Positions 26,605 to 34,936 of a stretch of DNA of 64,000 nt are shown here, one piece after another (position 1 is the stretch's first letter; each line of letters starts with the position of its first letter). The stretch covers positions 682,001 through 746,000 of the forward strand of contig CAVTJR010000003.1 of assembly GCA_963735115.1 (NCBI GenBank). Reading direction: 5' to 3'. The position numbers and the translations under genes are program-made. Below the pieces are notes generated by a model. That model saw only the letters and a program-made list of their open reading frames with translations, made no database searches and was not told the DNA's origin. This DNA is from JAKACA01 sp963735115 (GTDB taxonomy: Bacteria > Actinomycetota > Acidimicrobiia > Acidimicrobiales > Bog-793).

Positions 26605-27570
26605 TCAAGGCGTGACAATGACCTTTCCTCGCGCGTGTCCTGCCTCGAGATAAGCGATGGCCTCGGCGCCGGCAGCCAGCGCGTAGGTCCGGTCGATGAC
26701 GGGCGTGAGCTTGCCAGTCGTCACGAGCTCGGTCAGGACGAGCAGATCTTCCCGGCAGATCTTCGCCACGAAGAACCGCAATCGCTGGCTCACGAACCGT
26801 GACACAATCGCGCCCTTCAAGGGCAGCGCGAGCGGCCGGACCCAGTTGCCGTCCGCGCCGCCGACGATCACGAGCGTCCCCTTCGACGTCAGTGCCCTCC
26901 GAAGGTCTGACAAGGACCGTTTGCCGACCGCATCGAGGATCAGGTCATACTTCTCGCCTTGGCGGGTGAAGTCCTCCGCGGTGTAGTCGACCACAGAATC
27001 GGCCCCGATCGATCGGACCATGTCGACGTTTCTCGTGCTGCACACGCCGGTGACGTTCGCCCCGAGCGCCTTGGCGATCTGCACGGCAAACGTGCCGATG
27101 CCTCCGGCCGCCCCGTTGACCAAGACCCGCTGGCCGGACTGAAGTTCTCCTTGATCACGTACCGCCTGGAGGGCCGTGCAGCCGGCCAACGTCACCGTCG
27201 CCGCTTGCTCGAACGTCATGTCCGCCGGCTTCAATATCAGGTCCTTCGCCGGGGCGGTTACGTACTCGGCAAGGGAGCCCCCGGCGCACCCGAGCACCTC
27301 GTCGCCGGGCCGAAAACCCGTCACGTCCGCGCCGACCCCCTCGACGATGCCGGCGACGTCGACACCAGGAATGGGCCGTTTCGGCCGTCGCAGTCCGTAG
27401 ACCAGGCGGACGACGTAAGGATGCCCTCTCATGAGGTGCCAGTCGTACGGGTTGACCGAACTCGCCCGCACTTGGATGAGCACCTCGTCGGCGCCGGCAA
27501 CCGGCGTCTCGAGCTCCCGCAGTTCAAGCTTGTCCGGCCCGCCGTAGTTGGTGCCGACGATGGCTTTCAT
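26605..27570 (-). CDS. NAD(P)-dependent zinc-free alcohol dehydrogenase / quinone oxidoreductase
   Basis: A 321-residue medium-chain dehydrogenase. It has the GroES-like N-terminal fold (SVNPYDWHLMRGHP, PGVDVAGIVEGVG, FRPGDEVLG) and the nucleotide-binding motif VLVNGAAGGIGTFAVQIAKA. The catalytic-zinc cysteines and histidines are absent, placing it with quinone-oxidoreductase-like members. Reduces quinones, enones or aldehydes with NADPH. Divergent from the TetR gene across a 91-bp region with repeated operators, so probably repressed by that regulator. Confidence 0.88.
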   Translation of the reverse strand: MKAIVGTNYGGPDKLELRELETPVAGADEVLIQVRASSVNPYDWHLMRGHPYVVRLVYGLRRPKRPIPGVDVAGIVEGVGADVTGFRPGDEVLGCAGGSLAEYVTAPAKDLILKPADMTFEQAATVTLAGCTALQAVRDQGELQSGQRVLVNGAAGGIGTFAVQIAKALGANVTGVCSTRNVDMVRSIGADSVVDYTAEDFTRQGEKYDLILDAVGKRSLSDLRRALTSKGTLVIVGGADGNWVRPLALPLKGAIVSRFVSQRLRFFVAKICREDLLVLTELVTTGKLTPVIDRTYALAAGAEAIAYLEAGHARGKVIVTP

Positions 27571-27607
27571 GGGGACTCCTTTACAGTGGTCCGCACGGCG
27601 CAGAGAC

Positions 27608-27649
27608 TTACGCCGTAAACTTATGCTGTAAGTTAGACGTACACCGTAA
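27608..27649. promoter_or_regulatory. repeated TetR operator candidates
   Basis: Three related sites lie in the divergent promoter: TTACGCCGTAA (27608-27618, perfect 5-bp arms), CTTATGCTGTAAG (27620-27632, 4-bp arms) and a weaker GTACACCGTAAG (27640-27650). All share the pattern TAY-N3-GTAA. The first two are centred 13 bp apart. Confidence 0.65.
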
Positions 27650-27661
27650 GCTTGTCAACCC

Positions 27662-28348
27662 ATGGCAAAGCGGAACGACTCCACGCCAGACCCCCGGCCG
27701 CCCCTCAGCAGGGACCGAGTGCTCCAAGCCGCCATCGCCCTGGCCGATGATGGCGGGCTCGAGCTGCTCACCATGCGCAGGCTCGGGCAGGAGCTCGGCG
27801 TCGAGGCCATGTCGCTCTACAACCACGTTGCGGACAAGGAGGACATCCTCGACGGCATCATCGATCTTGTCCTCAACGAGGTCGATCTGTCTCCGCCTGG
27901 TTCTGATTGGGCAGAGGCGATGCGCAAGTGTGCGATCTCGGTCCATGAGGCGCTCCTCCGCCATCCGTGGGCATGCGGTCTCATCCTCTCGCCAACGACC
28001 GCCCGCCTCGTCCCTGGGAGAATCCGCTACCTGGAGTCGGTGCTGCGGCGGCTACGGGAGGCGGATTTCTCGGCGGAAGCCGCCTATCACGGGTACCACG
28101 CCCTCGACAGCCATATCTTGGGGTTCACGTTGTGGGAGCTCGGTCATTCGATTCCGGGGGACGACGCTGCGGAGGTCGTGGCGAGTATTCTCCGCGACTT
28201 CCCCTTCGACGACTACCCGTACATCGCCGAGCATGCCGACCAGCATCGCACCATGTCGAACCTCGACGACGAGGGGGAGTTCGAGTTCGGGCTCGACTTG
28301 ATCCTCGACGGTCTTGAGCGGATGCGAGGAAGCGGAAGCCGCGAGTAG
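27662..28348 (+). CDS. TetR family transcriptional regulator
   Basis: A 228-residue repressor. The HTH is LEQ-type (ALADDGGLELLTMRRLGQEL, GVEAMSLYNHVADKEDILD), and the C-terminal domain fits the TetR_C group (AYHGYHALDSHILGFTLWE). It is divergent from the alcohol-dehydrogenase gene and the shared promoter contains repeated palindromes, so it likely represses both. Ligand unknown. Confidence 0.9.
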   Translation: MAKRNDSTPDPRPPLSRDRVLQAAIALADDGGLELLTMRRLGQELGVEAMSLYNHVADKEDILDGIIDLVLNEVDLSPPGSDWAEAMRKCAISVHEALLRHPWACGLILSPTTARLVPGRIRYLESVLRRLREADFSAEAAYHGYHALDSHILGFTLWELGHSIPGDDAAEVVASILRDFPFDDYPYIAEHADQHRTMSNLDDEGEFEFGLDLILDGLERMRGSGSRE

Positions 28349-28397
28349 CGTCGCCAAGGCGCTTCGAGACGCCGATCTGCAACAGGTTTGGAGGCAC

Positions 28398-28556
28398 ATG
28401 GAGGGCATCTTGCGTCCGGCCACGACGCTCTACACCGACGAGGTCAGGGCCCTCCAGCGCCTTCGAGAGGCAGGGTGGGAGCCCGAGACGATCCATCACG
28501 ACCTGCCGGCGAACCTCCTGTTGCTGATCCTCCGAGCGGGTCTCGCGAGCAGGTGA
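28398..28556 (+). CDS. small hypothetical protein
   Basis: About 52 residues from the ATG at 28398 (RBS-like GGAGG just upstream); the frame is open from a TTG at 28314, within the TetR gene. The sequence is helical and charged (TTLYTDEVRALQRLREAGWE) and ends in a hydrophobic NLLLLILRAG. No family recognised. Its stop overlaps the start of the next small gene in a GTGA, which supports both being translated. Confidence 0.45.
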   Translation: MEGILRPATTLYTDEVRALQRLREAGWEPETIHHDLPANLLLLILRAGLASR

Positions 28557-28717
28557 GCGAATCTCACGCCATCGAGATTGTGGAGAGGCGGCGTCGACGA
28601 CGGTCGTCTTGGGGATGGCGTTGCGCCTGTGGTGCCTCGTTCGGTGGTCGCTGGTATCGAACGGAGCAGGAGGCGCTCGAGGCTGCCGAGCGGCACCTTG
28701 CCATTGACCTTCTCTGA
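28553..28717 (+). CDS. small basic protein with CxC motif
   Basis: A 54-residue protein starting at a GTG that overlaps the previous stop. It has a run of arginines (ERRRRRRSSW), then CACGASFGGRWYRTEQEALEAAERH, which looks like a minimal zinc-knuckle/SWIM-like piece followed by a helix. Function unknown. Position after a coupled small ORF suggests a two-gene unit. Confidence 0.45.
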   Translation: MSESHAIEIVERRRRRRSSWGWRCACGASFGGRWYRTEQEALEAAERHLAIDLL

Positions 28718-28792
28718 AGGCACCGCAGTCCCCACTCTGCCAGGCTCGCCCCGAGCGGACGGCTACGGCGACTCGGCCACCTGGGGTCGTGC

Positions 28793-30184
28793 ATGATGCT
28801 ACCCATGTCATTTCGCACCATCATCGAGCCCTTCCGCATCCACTCGGTCGAGCCACTGAAGATGACGACGCAAGCGGATCGCGAGCGAGCGGTACGCGCT
28901 GCCGGCTACAACCTGTTCGCCCTGCGATCCGAGGACGTGCTCATCGACTTGCTCACCGACTCCGGAACCGGTGCCATGTCACGAGACCAGTGGGCGGGGA
29001 TCCAACATGGTGACGAAAGCTACGCCGGATCGCCATCGTGGTTCAGGTTTCTCGAGAGCGTGCAGGATCTCTTCCCCTTCAAGCACATCATTCCGACGCA
29101 CCAGGGCAGGGCAGCCGAAAAGATCCTTTTCACCGCGGTGGCTGGACCGGGCAAGGCGGTGCCGAACAACACGCACTTCGACACCACGCGCGCCAACGTA
29201 GAGTTCACGGGCGCCGAGGCGGTTGATTTCGTAGTCGGGGAGGGACACGACCCCTCGGCTCCGCCCGCGTTCGGGGGCAACATGGACGTCGAGCGATTGG
29301 ATGCGTTCCTTCGATCACGCCCCGGCTCAGTGCCCGTCGTGTTCGTGACCGTGACGAACAACTCGCACGGCGGGCAGCCGGTCTCCCTCGCCAACCTCAA
29401 TGAAGTCCGCCGGGTGTGCGACTTCTACGGGTTGCCGCTTTTCCTCGACGCCTGCCGTTTCGCTGAGAACGCCTGGTTCATTCGCGAGCGCGAGCCGGGG
29501 CAAGAGAGTCGCGAGGTTCGAGACATCGTGCGGGAGATGGCGTCACTCGCAGACGGCATGACGATGAGTGCCAAGAAGGATGGGCTTGCGAACATCGGCG
29601 GATGGCTCGCAATGAATGACGACGAGCTGGCGACGAGATGCCGCAACCTGCTCATTCTGACCGAGGGCTTCCCCACCTACGGAGGTCTTGCCGGTCGCGA
29701 CCTCGAGGCGATCGCACAGGGGCTGCAGGAAGTGGTCCAGCATGACTATCTGCGGTACCGGATTCGCTCGACGGGCTACCTGGGCGATGCTCTGATCCGC
29801 CTAGGCGTGCCGATTGTCCAGCCAGCCGGAGGGCACGCCGTGTACATCGACGCCCGCCGGCTGCTTCCGCATATCGCTCCTCTCCAGTACCCGGGCCAGG
29901 CGCTGGCGATCGCACTGTACGAGACGGGGGGGATCCGCAGCTGCGAGGTGGGAACAGTGATGTTCGGTCGCCAACCCGACGGAACTGAGCACGCGGCAGA
30001 GGCGGACCTAGTTCGGCTGGCGATCCCGCGACGCACGTACACGCAAAGCCACATGGACTACGTCATCGAGGTGTGCGCCGACGTGTCTATGCGAGCAGCG
30101 GAGCTACCCGGCTATCGCATCGTCGAGGAAGCAGCGATGTTACGTCACTTCACGGCGCGCTTCGAGCCGATAACCACCCCCTGA
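28793..30184 (+). CDS. tnaA: tryptophanase / tyrosine phenol-lyase family protein (tryptophanase-like)
   Basis: A 463-residue PLP enzyme of the beta-eliminating lyase group. The PLP lysine lies in MSAKKDGLANIGG (K262, second Lys of the pair). Substrate-pocket residues point to tryptophan: HFDTTR has the Asp found in tryptophanase where tyrosine phenol-lyase has Thr, and IRSCEVGT lacks the Arg that tyrosine phenol-lyase uses to bind the phenol (it reads Val, close to tryptophanase Ile). The NIGGWLAMN stretch is, however, more like tyrosine phenol-lyase. Would release indole (or phenol), pyruvate and ammonia. The first in-frame ATGs are at 28793, 28796 and 28805; alignment favours the last. Single gene. 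Confidence 0.78.
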   Translation: MMLPMSFRTIIEPFRIHSVEPLKMTTQADRERAVRAAGYNLFALRSEDVLIDLLTDSGTGAMSRDQWAGIQHGDESYAGSPSWFRFLESVQDLFPFKHIIPTHQGRAAEKILFTAVAGPGKAVPNNTHFDTTRANVEFTGAEAVDFVVGEGHDPSAPPAFGGNMDVERLDAFLRSRPGSVPVVFVTVTNNSHGGQPVSLANLNEVRRVCDFYGLPLFLDACRFAENAWFIREREPGQESREVRDIVREMASLADGMTMSAKKDGLANIGGWLAMNDDELATRCRNLLILTEGFPTYGGLAGRDLEAIAQGLQEVVQHDYLRYRIRSTGYLGDALIRLGVPIVQPAGGHAVYIDARRLLPHIAPLQYPGQALAIALYETGGIRSCEVGTVMFGRQPDGTEHAAEADLVRLAIPRRTYTQSHMDYVIEVCADVSMRAAELPGYRIVEEAAMLRHFTARFEPITTP

Positions 30185-30361
30185 GCAGTCGGCCGACCCT
30201 GGCAGCGAGTCGGACCTCACACGGGTTCCTCGTCGTGCTGTGCGCCCGGCCCGCGTTCGCCGAACGCCGGCGGATCGGGAATGTGATGCCGATTGCCGGC
30301 GTGGCGTTTTGCATGCGATCCTTGTTCATCCGCCGGCGGCATCTTCGGAGAAGGAAGTCGT

Positions 30362-31075
30362 ATGTCTCGAGCCATTTTGACCAAGCCGACAGTCATCGTC
30401 GTAGTGGCGGTCGGTCTCGCCTTCCTCAGCGGATGCGGCTCGACTGCAACGTCCGTGACCACCAGCACGACGGCTGGATCGTCGTCGTCGTCCTCGGTAC
30501 CGTCATCTGTCGGAGCCTCCACGACGACGTCCTCCCTCCCTAGCAGCCTCGTCGGAGACACCGTCCTCTGGAAGGGCACGGTGAGCATCCAGGGCGCGTC
30601 GACCGTCTCGGAGTCGTGGGCTGCTGGGGAGGACCTGACGAACCTCAACACGGGAGCCAGGCTCGATTGCACGCAGGCGGCTGCGCAAACTGACGCCACG
30701 ACCTACATCGGCAGCCCCACGCCTATCTGGAACATTCCGGAGCCCGCCTCCGGAATCAGCATGATCCCCTATGGCAACACACCGGTAACCGTGGACGTCG
30801 ACACCGACGTCAACAACTACAAAGGGCCTGGTACCTACACACAGGCTGCCGGGGGCGGCGGTGGCGTAACGATCGGTGCGGCCGCGCTCAGCTCGGGCAA
30901 CTTCAATTACTGGATCGACCCGTCGAACGGCACCACCTGGAAGCTGGTCGTGAACTCCAACGGGTCAGGCTCCTTCACGTTCGCCAAAGCTTGGGCAGGG
31001 GGAGACGAGGCGACAAGCGGGCCGTCGATCTCGGGAACAGTGACTTGGACCTGCCAGAACGTCTCCTCATCCTGA
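30362..31075 (+). CDS. secreted lipoprotein of unknown function
   Basis: A 237-residue lipoprotein: signal peptide with lipobox LSGC near residue 25, then a Ser/Thr-rich linker (about 30-60) and a beta-rich domain. The start at 30362 has GGAGAAGGAAG upstream. The mature domain (GDTVLWKGTVSIQGASTVSE, FNYWIDPSNGTTWKLVVNSN, SGTVTWTCQNVSS) repeats strand-like segments and contains two cysteines that may form a disulfide. Family not recognised. A strong GC hairpin follows about 25 bp after the stop. Confidence 0.75.
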   Translation: MSRAILTKPTVIVVVAVGLAFLSGCGSTATSVTTSTTAGSSSSSSVPSSVGASTTTSSLPSSLVGDTVLWKGTVSIQGASTVSESWAAGEDLTNLNTGARLDCTQAAAQTDATTYIGSPTPIWNIPEPASGISMIPYGNTPVTVDVDTDVNNYKGPGTYTQAAGGGGGVTIGAAALSSGNFNYWIDPSNGTTWKLVVNSNGSGSFTFAKAWAGGDEATSGPSISGTVTWTCQNVSSS

Positions 31076-31100
31076 GAGGAGAGTGGCTCGACGTTCCGAC

Positions 31101-31126
31101 GCCCCCCGACCTGGACGGAGGGGGGC
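31101..31126 (+). terminator. GC-rich hairpin after lipoprotein gene
   Basis: GCCCCCC and GGGGGGC can form a 7-bp stem around a 12-base loop, 25 bp after the stop codon. No U-tract follows, so termination is plausible but not certain. Confidence 0.4.
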
Positions 31127-31233
31127 CGCCGGCACCGGAGAGATAGAGTGCACATAGCGTCTCACGTTTGAGACCGAGCAGACCTCCGGGTATTCGGAGG
31201 AGATCGGGGGTCCCCGTGGGACCCGTCCCAGTT

Positions 31234-31632
31234 ATGCCAGTTTTGCCAAGGTTCCGGCCGCTCGCCATTAGCAGCAAGCGGCGGGGCACTCTTTGCGATG
31301 ACAAGCTGCATCTCCAGTTGGGGTTGAGTGACCTTCCCGACCGATCTTGGGTAGAGGAGTTCTCCCAGCGGGACCCGTCGGGCTCCATCTTCGACGGTGC
31401 AACGGCGGGCGAGCTACCGAGGATCGAAGGTGACCAGATCCACTGGTCGATCCGACAGGCCGACTTGATGTCCGCATGGTTGTATCTCGGTCGCTGCGTC
31501 GATCGCGCAAATGCCGCCGGTTCGCGTCTTCATGCCGCCCGCGCGCGCTTGGAGTCCGGCGAGGCGGCTGAACCCCTTCGATTCGCCGAATCAAGCGTGC
31601 GACCACGAGTCACGAGTGTCAGCGGGCGGTGA
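31234..31632 (+). CDS. hypothetical protein
   Basis: About 132 residues from the ATG at 31234 (the frame opens upstream at 31168). It contains LHLQLGLSDLPDRSWVEEFS and IHWSIRQADLMSAWLYLGRC, which look like a small globular protein. No family recognised. The next small gene starts 42 bp downstream. Confidence 0.5.
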   Translation: MPVLPRFRPLAISSKRRGTLCDDKLHLQLGLSDLPDRSWVEEFSQRDPSGSIFDGATAGELPRIEGDQIHWSIRQADLMSAWLYLGRCVDRANAAGSRLHAARARLESGEAAEPLRFAESSVRPRVTSVSGR

Positions 31633-31674
31633 ACGGACCGCCCAATCGTCGAGCAGGCTGGACGAGGAGAGATC

Positions 31675-31899
31675 GTGGCATCAGCTGAAGTACTGCAAGT
31701 CGGTTCTCGGCTCGACGAGCACCATGCCCCCGAGACGAACGGCTGGATGGCCGTCTGCCGGCGCTGCGGTGCTCAGACCGACGGTCCGCAGGGGGGTCAC
31801 ATCCCGGACGAACGACGAATGGAACGGGCGCTGCAATGGCTTGAGGCGCAGTCGCGAAGCAGTGGAATCGACCGGGCGAGGGATCGGCGCAACACCTGA
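31675..31899 (+). CDS. small CxxC hypothetical protein
   Basis: A 74-residue protein starting at GTG 31675 with GAGGAGA upstream. The middle reads NGWMAVCRRCGAQTDGPQGGH, a CxxC knuckle that may bind zinc, followed by a charged helix (MERALQWLEAQSRSS). Function unknown. Good ribosome-binding site and compact size make it credible. Confidence 0.55.
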   Translation: MASAEVLQVGSRLDEHHAPETNGWMAVCRRCGAQTDGPQGGHIPDERRMERALQWLEAQSRSSGIDRARDRRNT

Positions 31900-32099
31900 T
31901 CTTCCTGCCTGGCAGGACACCCGCCAGCGAGCGCTCGGCTCCCGATCTACCGCCCGCAGGGCCGCCCCGGGCTGCACCGGCTTCGACGGCCGGCCCCTAT
32001 TGGGCCTGCGGCCGCTCGTGCTGCGTCGTCGCTGCGGCGGAAGGCTATGTCGGGAACGCTGTTGACCTACTGACCGTACGCCTGCCCAACCCAGCGTCT

Positions 32100-32843
32100 T
32101 CAGGATCGAGCTGCCTTGGCACCGGTCACGAGGCGTTCCCGATCGAACATCCGGGAGACGACGCGCAATGCCCGCACGTCGATCACCAGCAGCGCGATCG
32201 CAAACAAGACGGCGGATGTGAATGTCGGATGGATCACGCCGACCCCGAGTAGCACGACGACGGCAAGCGGCGGAAAGCTGGCGACCATTCCCAGCTGCTG
32301 GGCGACGCGGACTTCGCTCGCCCTGACCGACACCGCCATTCCGACCACGATGGCCCAGCCGGCCAACAGGGGGGTGAGGAGGGCGAGGGCGAGGAGCACG
32401 GGACCCTGCTGGAACACACCTGAGACGGCCGCGGGGTTGGCGAACAGACGGACGACGGCGAGGAAGAGCCCGAACACGGTGTAGGAGAGCGCCAACGTCG
32501 GGATCATGACGGCGGTCGCCTTGCCCAAGATGAACTCTTGCCTGCGAATCGGAGTCGTGAGCAGCGGCTCGAGCGTCCCTTGCTCGCGCTCGCCGACAAC
32601 CGAGTAGGCGGCGAGGGTGGAAGGCGTGATGACCGGAATCAAGAGGAGGAGGAGGAGAGGAAGGTCGTAGTACGAAGCGTCACCCGATGAGCTCGGTGAG
32701 GCGAGGAAGATGGCAAGGGTGGGTTGGATGAGGAAGATGGTCGGCAGGATGACCATGGCGACGACGATGGACCGTTTGCGACGGTAGTCTCGCAGCTCTT
32801 TGCGGACGACGGAGCGGATGCGTGTGGCATCGAGGCCCATCAT
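32100..32843 (-). CDS. ABC-2 type transporter permease
   Basis: A 247-residue membrane protein with six hydrophobic segments and the ABC-2 motif SVVGEREQGTLEPLLTTPI between helices two and three. The N-terminus VRKELRDYRRKRSIVVAMVILP is typical of Na+/drug-exporter permeases. Its start overlaps the ATPase stop by 4 bases (32840-32843). Exports an unknown substrate such as a drug, Na+ or peptide. Confidence 0.88.
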   Translation of the reverse strand: MMGLDATRIRSVVRKELRDYRRKRSIVVAMVILPTIFLIQPTLAIFLASPSSSGDASYYDLPLLLLLLIPVITPSTLAAYSVVGEREQGTLEPLLTTPIRRQEFILGKATAVMIPTLALSYTVFGLFLAVVRLFANPAAVSGVFQQGPVLLALALLTPLLAGWAIVVGMAVSVRASEVRVAQQLGMVASFPPLAVVVLLGVGVIHPTFTSAVLFAIALLVIDVRALRVVSRMFDRERLVTGAKAARS

Positions 32844-33811
32844 TGCTTGCGGGCCTCGACGTCTTCGTCGATCAGCTCGAGGTAGACGTCCTCGAGGGAA
32901 TGGCGTGCCTCCCCGATGGAGAGGACATCGGCGCCGGCGTTGACGAGGCCCCGTGTCACCTCGGGCGCGGCCAGCCTGATGTCGGACACAGAGAGCTCGT
33001 AACAGCCCGGTTCCTCCGAGCGCCAGCCCTCCACGGCGGGGATGGGAGAAAAGAGCCGGTCAGGGTCGCTCAACGGCACGAGCGTCTTGACGACGAGAGC
33101 GCTTTTGAAGAGCTGCCTTCGCAGGTCCTCCGGCCGACCGACGGTACGCAGTGTCGTGTTCAGGATGGCGACGCGGTCGCAGAGTTTCTCGGCTTCCTCG
33201 AGCCGGTGGGTGGTCAGAAAGATCGTCACGCCCTTCTGGCGGAGCCCGCTGATGAGGTTGTGTACCTCGAGTGCGGCCACTGGGTCGAGCCCTGACGTGG
33301 GTTCGTCGAGGAACATGATCGTCGGGTCGCTCAGCAGGGTTCGTGCCAAGCCGACCCGTTGGCGGAGCCCCTTGGAGAGACCACCGCAGAGATTTGCCGC
33401 TCGGTCGGCGAGGTTGACGGCCGCAAGAGCGTTCTTGATCCGCGTGCCAGCCTGATGCAGACCGTACAGACCGGCGAAGTACTCGAGGTTCTCGGTCACG
33501 GTCAGGCGCAGATAGAGACCAGGCGACTCCGGCATGATCGAGATGTGCTGGCGGATGTCCACTCCGTTCTCGGGGCTGAGCGGGATGCCTGCAACGGTGG
33601 CCGCTCCCGAGGTGGGGGCGATCAGTGTCCCGAGGGTGCGCACGATGGTCGTTTTGCCTGCGCCATTGGGTCCGAGGAACCCGAACACCTCCCCGTAGGC
33701 GACCTCGAAGGACACGTCAGAAAAGGCGGTCCGCTCACCGAAACGCTTGCTCAGCTGGGTGACGGCGAGGGCGGGCGGGCTTTTGGCCGCGTGGAGCTTC
33801 GTGGGCGTCAT
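32840..33811 (-). CDS. ABC-2 type transporter ATP-binding protein
   Basis: About 323 residues from the ATG at 33811, which has GGAGAGG upstream (the frame is open to 33889). Walker A is GPNGAGKTT, the signature GGLSKGLRQRVGLART, Walker B IMFLDEPTSGLD and the H-loop TTHRLEEAE. The C-terminal 80 residues are a DrrA/NatA-type tail. Partner permease overlaps by 4 bases downstream. Divergent from the CHAT operon across about 310 bp. Confidence 0.92.
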   Translation of the reverse strand: MTPTKLHAAKSPPALAVTQLSKRFGERTAFSDVSFEVAYGEVFGFLGPNGAGKTTIVRTLGTLIAPTSGAATVAGIPLSPENGVDIRQHISIMPESPGLYLRLTVTENLEYFAGLYGLHQAGTRIKNALAAVNLADRAANLCGGLSKGLRQRVGLARTLLSDPTIMFLDEPTSGLDPVAALEVHNLISGLRQKGVTIFLTTHRLEEAEKLCDRVAILNTTLRTVGRPEDLRRQLFKSALVVKTLVPLSDPDRLFSPIPAVEGWRSEEPGCYELSVSDIRLAAPEVTRGLVNAGADVLSIGEARHSLEDVYLELIDEDVEARKQ

Positions 33812-34123
33812 CGGGCTACCTCTCCCCACCGACCAGGCGACCTCGGACCCTGGCCGCGAAATGGCCTTCCGTGCTTCGCCGGAGTGCAACCCGAGCGAAC
33901 GGAGTCATCTCCGGTCACTGTATAAGAGGAGCCTCCTGTCCCCAAATACGTACCTTCGCCGAGCGCGGGCGAGGGGCGCATCTGCAGCGCATCTGCACGA
34001 ATCCGGAGTCATGCCTGCGAGCCGCCCACAGCGCCGAGCGAGACGTGGCGGGTGCTGCCATCTCACCGCCATCGGCCGCGGAGCGACGGGTATTGTTCCA
34101 CCGAAACCGCCAGGAGAGAGCCG
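33812..34123. promoter_or_regulatory. divergent intergenic region (ABC exporter / CHAT operon)
   Basis: About 310 bp with no gene. It contains TATAAG near 33920 on the plus strand. No palindrome convincing enough to call an operator was found. Confidence 0.4.
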
Positions 34124-34936
34124 ATGTCCGACGTGATGCAGGTGACGGCCGAGCCGCTTGGGCCAGTCGACGATCCTGCCCTCGAGGCTCTGGAGGCAGA
34201 GTCCGAGCTGTTCGCCTCGATGGGCGCGGCCGACGAGCAGGACGCCACGAGCGTGGACGCGGAGGCGCCCTTCGAGCTCGAGCTCATGAAACCACGAGCG
34301 CTCGACCTCCGGGTGCTCTACAAGCAGTTGCATCGGGACGTGCCGGCGGACGTGGAGGCGGCGCTCGGCGCACACCGCCCGCTGCTGCTCTGTCACGCCA
34401 TGACGGCGTTCGCCTCTGCGGGGGAGAGACCCTCGGGCGTATGGGGCATGGGCTACGAGATCGCCCTCGCCAACGCGGAGGACGCCTCGACGGTAGCGCT
34501 CGCTCCTGACAGCCGCACCCACGAGATCGGGTCGGCCGAGACGAATGTGGTGTTCGGGCTGAGCGCAGGTGGCAAGCTCAACGCACACGGGTTGTCCATC
34601 GCCGGTCTGCCCGTGCTCCCGGTCGGCCTGCCAGGAGTTGAGATCGCGGCCGCCACCGACAACTCCTTCGCCCTCTGCGCCAAGCTCGAGATCGGCTTCA
34701 TCGAGGTGCAAGCCGGACCAGTCGGAGCTGGCGGAGCGCGCTGGAACCTGTACCGCCACGGCCGGGACCTGCGGCTCTCGCAGTCGCTCCTGCAGACGCT
34801 GCTCGTGCCGGAGGATCTCGATCAGCTCGAGATAATGGTGGAGACGTGGATTCGCAAGCGGGTGTTGCTCGCCGGATTGCGCAAACCCTGGCAATGGAAG
34901 TCGAAGCCGCAGCCGTACCACCTGTCGCTCAGGTGA
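34124..34936 (+). CDS. CHAT-associated protein of unknown family
   Basis: A 270-residue protein starting at ATG 34124 (AGGAGAGAG upstream). The first 45 residues are acidic and probably flexible (ALEALEAESELFASMGAADE); a longer, alternating beta-like core follows (VWGMGYEIALANAED, TNVVFGLSAGG, FALCAKLEIGFIEVQ), then a helical and basic tail (QLEIMVETWIRKRVLL, KPWQWKSKP). No signal peptide and no domain I recognise. The GTG of the downstream CHAT protease overlaps its stop (GTGA at 34933-34936), so the two are made together. It is therefore a candidate substrate, effector or sensor for the protease. Confidence 0.7.
   Translation: MSDVMQVTAEPLGPVDDPALEALEAESELFASMGAADEQDATSVDAEAPFELELMKPRALDLRVLYKQLHRDVPADVEAALGAHRPLLLCHAMTAFASAGERPSGVWGMGYEIALANAEDASTVALAPDSRTHEIGSAETNVVFGLSAGGKLNAHGLSIAGLPVLPVGLPGVEIAAATDNSFALCAKLEIGFIEVQAGPVGAGGARWNLYRHGRDLRLSQSLLQTLLVPEDLDQLEIMVETWIRKRVLLAGLRKPWQWKSKPQPYHLSLR

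Noticed and set aside
34124..34936. CHAT partner as a bacterial gasdermin
   Set aside because: Size and context fit, but I see no gasdermin-like N-terminal cysteine or sequence similarity; left as unknown until a structure search is done.
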